Shown one piece after another: positions 34,579 through 42,666 of a stretch of DNA of 64,000 nucleotides. Both the position numbers and the translations under genes were made by a program. Below the pieces are notes generated by a model, which saw only the letters and a list, made by a program, of their open reading frames with translations, did not search any database and was not told the origin of the DNA. Source of the DNA: G963701675 sp963701675 (GTDB lineage Bacteria; Planctomycetota; Planctomycetia; Gemmatales; Gemmataceae); contig OY969623.1 of NCBI GenBank assembly GCA_963701675.1, positions 1,550,001 through 1,614,000 on the forward strand, written 5' to 3'. The first letter of the stretch is position 1; the number at the start of each line of letters is the position of its first letter.

Positions 34579-34648
34579 ATGCTTTCCTGCCGTACGAAAT
34601 CCAGCAACGTTCATAGTCTGGTCACTCGTTTTGGGGTAAAACGAGGGC

Positions 34649-36288
34649 ATGGCAGTCCTGCTAACTCTAAAAGGCCCGAATGTCGGCAAACAGTACGCGC
34701 TGGCCGCCGCCCACACCGTCCTCGGCCGCCAGGCGGACGCGGACATTTGTCTGGAATCCCAAGCAGTCAGCCGGCATCACGCACGCATACTTTCCGAAAA
34801 CGGCAACTACTACGTCGAGGATTTGCACAGCAGCAACGGTACGTTCATGAACGGCAAGCGGATCCGGGATCGCGTTCCGTTTGCCGAAGACGACATGCTG
34901 CAAATCGGTCCGTACTTCTTCGGATTGCGCCGGGGACGACGACGGCACTCGCGGAAACCGACATGGTGATCCGCGAGCAACTGAGCACCAATCTTTCTCA
35001 GGCGGACGCTTTAGCCCCGAATGCCGCATACAAGCTGCAAGTCGTTCTGGAAATCGCGCAACATCTGGCGCGAACTCTCGACGAGGAAACGCTGCTTGGA
35101 AAATTCCTCGACCATCTCATGCAGCTCTTCCCGCAGACGGACCGGAGCGCCGTATTGCTGTGCGAGGGCGATCACATTGTCGTACGGGCACAAAGAAGCC
35201 GCAAGCCAGACGAAAAGCACGCTTATCCCTTCAGCCGTACCGTGGTGCGCCGGGCGCTCGACGACGGCGTCGGCATCCTCAGCGACGATGTGCGAGCCGA
35301 CGCGCGCTTTCAACTGAGTTCCACGCTTACCAACCTTAACATCCGCTCGCTTGTGTGTGTTCCGCTGGTCGGGCAAAACGGCCGGCGGCTCGGCGTGGTA
35401 CAGCTCGATTGTTTCCGTGTCGGGCGGACTTTTCACACACCGGACCTGCAATTACTAACGGCCGTCGCATTGCAAGTCGGCGTCGTACTAGAGAACGCCG
35501 CTCTGCACGCCGAGGTCCTCAAAAAGGAACGGCTCCGCCAGGAACTGGCACTGGCGCGGGAAATCCAGCGCGGCTTCCTGCCCACCGAATTCCCATCACC
35601 GGAGTTGGTCGGCTACGAGTTGTTCGCCCAAGTCCACCCGGCTCGGGAGGTAAGCGGTGACCTTTACGATTTTCATGCCCTCCCCGACGGGCGGCTTCCA
35701 TTCTTCGTCGGCGATGTCTCAGGAAAAGGCATGCCCGCCGCACTCTATATGGTCGCGGTTCGGACGTTGTGTCGGCACCTGGCCATCACGAATGCCAGCC
35801 CCGCCGAGACACTGATTCGCCTGAACGCGGCCTTGGCCGTGGACAATCCGTCGGTCATGTTTGTCACTTTGTTGCACGGCATCTACGACCCGGCCACAGG
35901 CGAGGTAACGCTCGCATCGGGTGGCCATCCGCAGCCGCTGCTGCGACGAGTTGACGGCAACGTAGAAACCATCCCGGTCAAGCCGGGTCGTCTCCTCGGC
36001 ATTGACCTCGGGCCAGGCTCAAGGGCAACAACTTACACCGACTACTGCTTCACGCTCGCGCCGGGGGAAACGTTGATCCTCTACACCGACGGCATCCCGG
36101 AAGCACGCGGGCCGGAGCCCGATTCCTATTTTGGCCTGAACCGTTTCAAACAGTTGCTCGGCGGGCCTCTCACGCAAATGTCGTTGGAAACCTCCGCCGA
36201 CGCCGTGCGCGCAGCCGTCGAACGGTTCACGGAGCAACAAGATCTACAAGACGACCTGACGTTGCTGTTGCTGCGGCGTGTTCGTTAA
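34649..36288 (+). CDS. FHA-GAF-PP2C (SpoIIE-type) phosphatase, frameshifted
   Basis: Signalling phosphatase of about 546 residues in two frames. First frame: an FHA domain (residues 1-95) with LGRQADADI, SRHHARI and HSSNGTFMNGK, which binds phosphothreonine. Second frame: a GAF domain (AYKLQVVLEIAQHLARTLDEETLL to VGVVLENAALH) and a PP2C/SpoIIE domain with EVSGDLYDFHALPDGRL, VGDVSGKGMPAALYM, LASGGHPQPLL, LYTDGIPEAR and QDDLTLLLLRR, all metal-site residues present. One missing G in the GGGG at 34932-34935 explains the break. The order FHA-GAF-PP2C is common in planctomycetes. It likely reverses serine/threonine phosphorylation, perhaps of an anti-sigma antagonist. Confidence 0.85.
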
Positions 36289-36499
36289 TCCTCGGCCGAG
36301 ATTTCGGTTTCACAAAATAGCGTAAGAAATTGTTTTCTTTTTGCATCCGGCTGGGGTATTATGCCCCATTTGAGGCTTTGCGACGCGCAGCGCGCGCGTA
36401 GACTGCCATCCCAGCGGAACCCTTTGTCGAATCCGGGACGGCCCTCGGAAACCCGCCTCGGACGAACCCGTAATCCGCTCTGCCACAGAGGAGGCACTC
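36289..36499. other. Leader region upstream of aroF
   Basis: 211 bases without a gene. An A/T-rich patch (TTGTTTTCTTTTTGC then TATTAT at about 36357-36362) is a reasonable promoter for aroF. I looked for an attenuator or riboswitch and found none that I can support; a GTCGCAAAGCC match on the other strand is not enough for a c-di-GMP aptamer. Confidence 0.35.
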
Positions 36500-37516
36500 A
36501 TGCTCGTCGTCATGGATCGGTCGGCCACAGCGCAGCAGATTGAACACGTCTGCGATGTGATCCGACGTATGGAACTGGCCCCCCATCCGCTGCCCGGAAC
36601 GACACGGACGGCCATCGGCATCACGGGCAATATCAGCGCCGTCGACCCGCGTTGTCTCGAGGTTCTCCCCGGCGTTCTCGAGCTCATCCGTGTCACCAAG
36701 CCGTATAAACTGGCTAGCCGGGACATGCATCCGGATGACACGTACATTCGCCTGAAGCAAACAACGATAGGCCCCGGTAACTTCACCATGATCGCGGGCC
36801 CGTGCTCTGTCGAGAAAGAGGACACGGTTCTGCGTACGGCCGAGTTCCTGATGGAGAACGGAGTGCGTTTGCTTCGCGCCGGCGCATTCAAACCGCGAAC
36901 CAGCCCATACTCGAATCAAGGCTTGGGCCTTCAGGGCCTCGCCATTCTCGACCGCGTCAGGGAGAAGACGGGAATCGGCATCGTCACCGAATTGATGGAC
37001 ACTGAGAACGCCGACGCCGTCGAGGACATGGCCGACATCATTCAGATCGGCACTCGAAACATGCAGAATTTCAGCCTGCTCAAGCGCGTAGGCCGAATGA
37101 GCAAGCCCGTACTACTGAAGCGCGGCATGTCGGCGACACTCGAAGAATGGCTCATGGCGGCCGAATACGTCATGGCCGGCGGAAACTACGATGTGATCCT
37201 CTGCGAACGCGGCGTGCGCACTTTCTCGGATCACAGCCGCAACACGCTGGACCTGTCCGTGATACCGCCGGTCAAACGGGCGACGCATTTGCCGATCCTC
37301 GTTGACCCAAGCCACGGGACGGGAAAGCGAGATCACGTACCGCCGATGGCGCTGGCATCGATGGCCGCGGGCGCCGATGGGTTGCTCATCGAAATTCATC
37401 CCGATCCGGATTTGGCCTGGTCGGACGGCGGACAAACGATGAACTTCATGGCCTTTGAGGACTTGATCGAATCGCTCCGGCGCTTGTCGGTCCCACTCGA
37501 CAAGACGCTCAACTAA
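36500..37516 (+). CDS. aroF: 3-deoxy-7-phosphoheptulonate synthase (AroAI-beta type)
   Basis: DAHP synthase, entry step of the shikimate pathway (phosphoenolpyruvate + erythrose 4-phosphate). 338 residues with an N-terminal ferredoxin-like regulatory domain (MLVVMDRSATAQQIEHVCDVI) and a C-terminal TIM barrel. Motifs include IAGPCSVE, RAGAFKPRTSPYSNQGLG, VTELMD, IQIGTRNMQNF, LLKRGMSATLEEWL, NYDVILCERG, VDPSHGTGKRD and the LLIEIHPDPDLAWSDG metal region. This is the Thermotoga/Bacillus-like class. A GGAGGC site precedes ATG 36500. It converges with and overlaps the end of the oxidoreductase gene by four bases. Confidence 0.95.
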   Translation: MLVVMDRSATAQQIEHVCDVIRRMELAPHPLPGTTRTAIGITGNISAVDPRCLEVLPGVLELIRVTKPYKLASRDMHPDDTYIRLKQTTIGPGNFTMIAGPCSVEKEDTVLRTAEFLMENGVRLLRAGAFKPRTSPYSNQGLGLQGLAILDRVREKTGIGIVTELMDTENADAVEDMADIIQIGTRNMQNFSLLKRVGRMSKPVLLKRGMSATLEEWLMAAEYVMAGGNYDVILCERGVRTFSDHSRNTLDLSVIPPVKRATHLPILVDPSHGTGKRDHVPPMALASMAAGADGLLIEIHPDPDLAWSDGGQTMNFMAFEDLIESLRRLSVPLDKTLN

Positions 37517-38781
37517 AAGCGTGTGGCAGCGTACGGCGCCGGATCGATGTGCGGCTTGTCGTGTGTCAGCATTTCGGCCACGAGCCTCCCAGTGCCCGGC
37601 GACATCGAAACCCCAAGCATATTGTGCCCGGCGGCGATAATCACGTTCGTAAGCGCCGGACTGAACCCGATGATGGGCCGGCTATCGTAGGTCATCGGTC
37701 GCCAGCCAAACCACTCTTCCTCCACGACGTCTCCAAACGGATCGCGCAGGTAAACGCTTGCACCGCGGCGGAGAATTTCCAGCCGTCGACGATTCAATGT
37801 TTCGTCGTACCCGGCGAACTCCATCGTCGAGCCTAAGCGGTAGCCGGTTCGCATCGGCGTCACAGCGACACGATGCTCCTCGAAAATAAGCGGAATCGTC
37901 GGACATTGTTTCGGCCGGGACATCGTAATCGAATATCCCTTGCCCGGCTGGATCGGGACGTTGCAACCAAGGTCTTTTGCGAAAGAAGGCGTAAGTGCGC
38001 CGGCCGCGGTTACAAAGGCATCCGCCGCTATCTCTCCGGCCTGTGTTCGAACAGCCCGCGCTCGACCGTTTTCTTGGACGAATCCCGTGACAGCACACGA
38101 CTCCATAATAGTGACGCCCTGCTTAGTTAGAACTCGCCGCCACTCGCTCATCAATTTGTCCGGACGCAAATGGGCGTCACCTTCGTAGTGCCAACCACCG
38201 GCGAGTCCGGACTTCAGCGCCGGCTCCAACTCGACAAGCGCATCGCCGTCGTAGCGCGTCGCGCCCATGTCGAATGACTCTCGGAGGAGCCGGTCCACCG
38301 TTTCGTAGTGTGCCATGCCGGCAGGCGTCTGAATTACGAAAAGAATGCCGCGGGTTTCCCACTCGCAATCAAAGCCTTCGTTTTTGATGATTTCCGAGTA
38401 CAGACTGCGCGACGAATTGAGTAGCGAAACAATTGCATGCGCTGACTCCATCATCTGTCGTTCGTTGCACCGGCGCGCGAACCGGTAAAGCCAGCGCCAC
38501 AGGGCGACGTCCAGGCGGGGCTTGATGCGAAAGGGCGAGTCCGGATTCAACAGCGATCTAAAGGCCATCCGAATGACACCCGGAATTGCAAGCGGCAGCA
38601 CGTGGCTGGGGGACACGTAACCGCAGTTGCCGTGCGAGCAACCTTTGCCGAACAGGCCTTTGTCCACGACGGTGACCCGCCGTCCGGACTTCGCGAGAAA
38701 GTACGCACAGGCGGCGCCTATCACACCGCCGCCGATAACCACAACGGTTTCCGGATCGCGTTTCACGTTCGAATGCCCCAT
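37513..38781 (-). CDS. FAD-dependent D-amino-acid dehydrogenase (likely D-hydroxyproline)
   Basis: DadA-like flavoprotein of 422 residues. The dinucleotide-binding motif is VVVIGGGVIGAACAYFLAKSGRRVTVVDKG near the N-terminus, with a C-terminal GWRPMTYDSRPIIGF and AAGHNMLGVSMSPGTGRLVAEML typical of DadA/thiO oxidases. The gene overlaps the hydroxyproline epimerase by 19 bases, so the probable substrate is cis-4-hydroxy-D-proline, which would be oxidised to 1-pyrroline-4-hydroxy-2-carboxylate. The substrate is inferred from neighbours; a general D-amino-acid dehydrogenase is the alternative. Confidence 0.85.
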   Translation of the reverse strand: MGHSNVKRDPETVVVIGGGVIGAACAYFLAKSGRRVTVVDKGLFGKGCSHGNCGYVSPSHVLPLAIPGVIRMAFRSLLNPDSPFRIKPRLDVALWRWLYRFARRCNERQMMESAHAIVSLLNSSRSLYSEIIKNEGFDCEWETRGILFVIQTPAGMAHYETVDRLLRESFDMGATRYDGDALVELEPALKSGLAGGWHYEGDAHLRPDKLMSEWRRVLTKQGVTIMESCAVTGFVQENGRARAVRTQAGEIAADAFVTAAGALTPSFAKDLGCNVPIQPGKGYSITMSRPKQCPTIPLIFEEHRVAVTPMRTGYRLGSTMEFAGYDETLNRRRLEILRRGASVYLRDPFGDVVEEEWFGWRPMTYDSRPIIGFSPALTNVIIAAGHNMLGVSMSPGTGRLVAEMLTHDKPHIDPAPYAATRF

Positions 38782-39710
38782 TGAAACGGATCGTTCGGAT
38801 CGAAGAGAAACGTCGCCTCCATGTTTATGTACGCCGATCCTCTAATCCGTGGAATAATCTGGCCCGAAACGATATGAACGCCGCCCTCGAACACGCTGCC
38901 GACGATGCTCTCCTGCCGCCAAACCTCTCCCTCCTTCAGTTGGCCGTCCGCATACAGGCACGCCAGCTTGGCGCTGGTCCCCGTGCCGCACGGCGACCGG
39001 TCGTAGGCTTTCCCCGGGCACAGCACGAAGTTTCGGCTATCGGCGTCCGCGCGACGAGCGGGGCCGAACAGTTCAATGTGATTAATCTCACCGTTGTCAG
39101 CGCCCGTAATGTGGTTCCGTTCGAGCGCCTGACGAATCCGCCAGGTGAAATGCGTGAGTTGTTCCACGTTGTCAAGGTCCAGCCGCTGTCCGTGTTCGCC
39201 GACGAGATAGAACCAGTTGCCTCCCCACGCGATGTCGCCCACGATTCGGCCGACACCTTCGACCTCAACGGCGACATGGGCGGCATGCCGGAAACTCACA
39301 ACGTTGTCAAACGACACGTCGTTTCCACCTTCGTTCTCGAACGAGACAATGCCGACGGGGGTTTCGAGCCGATGGCGGCCCGGGCCGATACGCCCCAAGT
39401 GCGCCAGCGTTACCGCGACGCCAATCGTGCCGTGACCGCACATGTTCAACACACCGACGTTGTTAAAGAAGATGACGCCGGCGGCGCAACTTGGATCCGA
39501 CGGTTCGCACAGCAACGCGCCGACGACCGTGTCCGAACCGCGCGGCTCGTTGACGACGGCCGAACGAAAGTGATCGAAGCGCTCGCGGAAGCGCGTGCGC
39601 CGTTCCATGAGCGTGCCGTGGCCCAGGTCGGGACCGCCGGAAATTACCACGCGCGTCGGCTCACCGCCGGTGTGTGAATCGACCACACTTACCCGCTGAA
39701 GTTTAGCCAT
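38763..39710 (-). CDS. 4-hydroxyproline 2-epimerase (proline racemase family)
   Basis: Proline racemase-family enzyme of 315 residues. The two catalytic cysteines are in NMCGHGTIG (about residue 90) and DRSPCGTGTSA (about residue 237). The start, VSVVDSHTGGEPTRVVISGGP, is the common N-terminal substrate-binding region. Having both Cys points to epimerase/racemase rather than the Thr/Cys dehydratase. Position between a DadA-like oxidase and a DHDPS-like deaminase identifies it as trans-4-hydroxy-L-proline epimerase of a catabolic operon. It overlaps both neighbours, by 19 and 22 bases. Confidence 0.9.
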   Translation of the reverse strand: MAKLQRVSVVDSHTGGEPTRVVISGGPDLGHGTLMERRTRFRERFDHFRSAVVNEPRGSDTVVGALLCEPSDPSCAAGVIFFNNVGVLNMCGHGTIGVAVTLAHLGRIGPGRHRLETPVGIVSFENEGGNDVSFDNVVSFRHAAHVAVEVEGVGRIVGDIAWGGNWFYLVGEHGQRLDLDNVEQLTHFTWRIRQALERNHITGADNGEINHIELFGPARRADADSRNFVLCPGKAYDRSPCGTGTSAKLACLYADGQLKEGEVWRQESIVGSVFEGGVHIVSGQIIPRIRGSAYINMEATFLFDPNDPFQWGIRT

Positions 39711-40618
39711 TCTCCATCGATCTGTTTTGTCGGGCGTGACTGAATGGCGGTTCGAATAATGCTCAGGACTTCTTCCCGTTCTCGGCCGGCCAAGGGCAAC
39801 CGTGGTGGCCGCGTCTTCTCCGAGCCTAATCCCGTCTCGGCCATCGCCAACTTGATGTATTGCACCAGCTTTACATGGGTGTCAAGGTGCAAGAGTGGAG
39901 TGTACCAGCGATACACTCGGAGCGCCTCTTCATACTTGCCCGCGGTTGCCAGGTCCCAAAGAAGGCGGTTCTCTTCGGGGAACGCATTGACAAGACCCGA
40001 CACCCACCCGTCCACCCCGAGCACAATGCTCTCCAGGACCAGATCATCCACGCCGCAAAACAAGAGGTAACGGTCGCCACATATGTTCTTCAAATCGGTG
40101 ATACGACGTACGTTCTCTGAAGATTCTTTGATGGCCACAAACTTCGGCTCGTCGCTCATCTCGGCGAACATGGCGGGCGTGATATCGACGCCGTAGGAAA
40201 CCGGATTGTTGTAACACATGATCGGCAGACCCGTGGACGCCGCGACCGACCGGTAGTGAGCGATAGTTTCGCGCGGATCGGACTTGTACACCATCGCCGG
40301 CAAAAGCATTAAGCCATCGACGCCGGCCTTCTCGGCGTCGACCGAGAATCGGCACGCCAGCTTAGTCGTGCATTCCGCCACACCGCTCAAAACCGGAACC
40401 CGTTTTCCGACCAGCTCGACGGTCGACTTCAGCACTGCGAGTTTTTCGTCGTATTCGAGCGAGCAATTCTCGCCGACGGTGCCGAGCACGATAATGCCGT
40501 CGACGCCCGTGTGCAGCAAATGTTCGATATGCCGGCCGGTAGCGGCCAGGTCGAGTGACTCGTCGTCACGGAATTGGGTCGTGACCGCCGGGAACACGCC
40601 TCGCCATTTTGGTTTCAT
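39689..40618 (-). CDS. Dihydrodipicolinate synthase-family protein (likely pyrroline-4-hydroxy-2-carboxylate deaminase)
   Basis: Class I aldolase of the DapA family, 309 residues. The Schiff-base lysine lies in KFVAIKESSENVRRI (about residue 163), the tyrosine in PIMCYNNPVSYGVD, and the glycine-rich LGTVGENCSLEYDEK replaces the usual GTTGE.. loop. Given the epimerase and D-amino-acid oxidase next to it, it most likely deaminates 1-pyrroline-4-hydroxy-2-carboxylate to alpha-ketoglutarate semialdehyde. It is the first gene of the operon. The final pathway enzyme, an alpha-ketoglutarate semialdehyde dehydrogenase, is not in the window. Confidence 0.85.
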   Translation of the reverse strand: MKPKWRGVFPAVTTQFRDDESLDLAATGRHIEHLLHTGVDGIIVLGTVGENCSLEYDEKLAVLKSTVELVGKRVPVLSGVAECTTKLACRFSVDAEKAGVDGLMLLPAMVYKSDPRETIAHYRSVAASTGLPIMCYNNPVSYGVDITPAMFAEMSDEPKFVAIKESSENVRRITDLKNICGDRYLLFCGVDDLVLESIVLGVDGWVSGLVNAFPEENRLLWDLATAGKYEEALRVYRWYTPLLHLDTHVKLVQYIKLAMAETGLGSEKTRPPRLPLAGREREEVLSIIRTAIQSRPTKQIDGEWLNFSG

Positions 40619-40816
40619 GCACGTATCGATTGAATTAGCAAGACCTAACCGGGCCGCTTCGTTACCCTACCAAAGCGCGTCGCCGTTTCCATCCTACGGA
40701 TCGAAAAGCGTCCCCATACGAAATGCTTCAATGAACTCCACGCTTCACGGGCGGACGTCTTCTATAATCAAAGCGAAGTATGGCATATCCCCTTTCCATC
40801 GGCGGGAGGCGTATTG

Positions 40817-41497
40817 ATGAAGCATTTTCTCGGCGTAATCTTGTTGACGTGTCTCACCGCTGAACTGCTTGCGTCCGACAAGCGGCCGGCTCGTCCGGCA
40901 CAACCGGAAATCGACATCGTCAGCGCCGGCGACACGGCCCTGGAGATCGTCAAGACCACGAAGGATCCCGAAACGAAGTGGCGAGCCATCCGCATCCTCG
41001 GCAGCCTGCGATACGAGCCGGCCATATCGCTCCTGCAGGAAGCGCTATCCGACCCACATCCCCATGTCCGGTCAAACGCCGCCCGCGCGCTCGGTGACAT
41101 GAAAGTCATTCCCGCCGCCAAGCTCCTCATGGAATTGCTTAAGAAGGAGGAGAACGGCGGCGTGATCCAGCAGACATCGCTCGCCCTGGCGAACCTGCGC
41201 TGTTCCGACGCACTCCCCGTGCTCATGGCAGCCGCGAAACATGAGGATGTGCAGACACGCGCCTGGGTACTCCAGGCCATCGGCCGCCTGGGCGCCGAGC
41301 GCGACGTTCCGTTCCTAGCAGGGTATTTGGGTGACGAATCGCAATCCTCGCAAGAAGCCGCCGGCCGAGCCATCGAACAAATCACCGGCGTCGACTTCGG
41401 CTTCCCGAAACAGGGTGGGCCCTACAGCCCGGTCGAGGCGCTGCGACGGGCCAAGCGTTGGTGGGCGGAGAATAGGAGGCAGTTTGAGGGGCGGTAA
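40817..41497 (+). CDS. Secreted HEAT-repeat protein
   Basis: 226-residue protein with a signal peptide (MKHFLGVILLTCLTAELLAS) and four to five HEAT/PBS-lyase-type repeats, such as KWRAIRILGSLRYEPAISLLQEALSD and HVRSNAARALGDMKVIPAAKLLMELL. It ends in VEALRRAKRWWAENRRQFEGR, the W-W tail seen also in the frameshifted protein at 10686. Such proteins are common in planctomycetes and probably bind other proteins. The ATG at 40817 is preferred over the TTG at 40814. It is not linked to the hydroxyproline operon, which is divergent. Confidence 0.8.
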   Translation: MKHFLGVILLTCLTAELLASDKRPARPAQPEIDIVSAGDTALEIVKTTKDPETKWRAIRILGSLRYEPAISLLQEALSDPHPHVRSNAARALGDMKVIPAAKLLMELLKKEENGGVIQQTSLALANLRCSDALPVLMAAAKHEDVQTRAWVLQAIGRLGAERDVPFLAGYLGDESQSSQEAAGRAIEQITGVDFGFPKQGGPYSPVEALRRAKRWWAENRRQFEGR

Positions 41498-41626
41498 CAG
41501 CGGCGGTTTGGCATGAATATGGTTTGAAGCGAAATCGCGACTCGTTCACAACGTTGAATGGCCAGCCGAAAGCTTAAGCCCGGTTGTTCTGGACGCTGGT
41601 GGTAACCGGTGTTCAGTTCGGTTTCC

Positions 41627-42423
41627 TCATTCGCGGTCTACATACCGGCACGACGGATACCGGCTGCATGCGAGGAAGTATCCTGGAACGCTTGGATCAC
41701 GAGCCGTCCGCCAAACCAGCAATGCCTTGATCCCCTTCTGGGCACAGCGCGGGCATTCCGCCTTGGATGTCATTGGATTTGACGGCGCCGCTTCTCGGCA
41801 CTCTTGACAAACCACACATTGCCTTGCGTCAGGAACAACTCTTAAGCGTTCCGGCGGGATGTCGATTCCGCAAGTCATACAAACACGTCTAGTTTCGTCT
41901 CCATCGCGGCCAGGCTGTCCTTCCGCAGCAAACAAGGGCGTACTCGGCGAAACAGATGGTTCATTCACATAGCCTTTATCTTCCGGCAAATCACGTCTGT
42001 GTGAAGCAGCCACCGCCAACTGGTCACACCGTTCATTCTCCGGGTCGCCCGCATGCCCGCGCACCCATTGAAACGTTACCTGGTGTTGCGCATATATCCA
42101 ACAGATCCCTCCACAAGTCGTAATTGCACGCCTTCGTTCTCGCGCCAGCGTTGTGCCCAGCCGCGGCTGATGGTCTCGGCCAAGTATTGAGAATCTGTGT
42201 AAATAGTTACCTCGCATCTGTACTTCAAAACTCGCAAGCCTACGATTGCAGCCATGATTTCCATGCGATTATTTGTCGTCAGGCGAAACCCGCCTGATAG
42301 CTCTTTGCGATGGCCGTTATGTAGTAAGACGACTCCGTAACCGCCCGGACCCGGATTTCGAAGGCACGCGCCGTCTGCGTAGATAACGATGTTTTTGAGC
42401 ACCGTCACGTTTGACGTCCTCAC
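41627..42423 (-). pseudogene. rnhA: Ribonuclease HI with C-terminal zinc fingers, two frameshifts
   Basis: RNase HI removes RNA from RNA-DNA hybrids. Visible in frame 1: NIVIYADGACLRNPGPGGYG (first Asp), NNRMEIMAAIVGL (Glu) and VTIYTDSQYL (second Asp). After RWRENEGVQ the sequence changes frame to NYDLWRDLLDIC, then again to AQHQVTFQWVRGHAGDPENERCDQLA, which includes the catalytic His and last Asp. Two 2-base deletions (about 42122 and 42090) repair it. The C-terminus adds a DksA/TraR-like zinc motif (CMTCGIDIPPERL...CVVCQEC) and a topoisomerase-type finger (CPRC...CSRYPSC). All catalytic residues exist, so it may be functional in the organism. Confidence 0.75.
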
Positions 42424-42511
42424 AAGCTGGGTAGCGACTGACAGAAGTTAGAATCAAGGCAGATTTACCGACGGCATTCCAGCACGGAGGCGACGCAATG
42501 TCAAGCACCGC

Positions 42512-42554
42512 AGCCGTTGGGTAGTGTCCTAATTTAGGACACTACCAGCCGTTG
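42512..42554. mobile_element. 27-base palindrome flanked by an 8-base direct repeat
   Basis: GGTAGTGTCCTAA (42520-42532), a single T, and its exact complement (42534-42546) form a near-perfect palindrome. On both sides stands AGCCGTTG (42512-42519 and 42547-42554), which looks like a target-site duplication. The structure is what two fused insertion-sequence ends without any interior would leave. It lies in the 243-base gap between rnhA and the PSD1 gene. The parent element is unknown; no transposase occurs nearby. Confidence 0.65.
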
Positions 42555-42666
42555 ACCTCCCACGGTTGCAAACCGACCGAAACCTGCTTTAATTGGACTA
42601 CAGCCACGGGTTATTCGGACGTCCTACCGGCCCGAAACGCAAACGAACTCGCACGGGTAAGCCGAA

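Noticed and set aside
36361..36450. Second c-di-GMP-I riboswitch on the minus strand upstream of aroF
   Set aside because: GTCGCAAAGCC is present but the AAACC segment, the GNRA hairpin and the closing stem are missing, and it points away from aroF.
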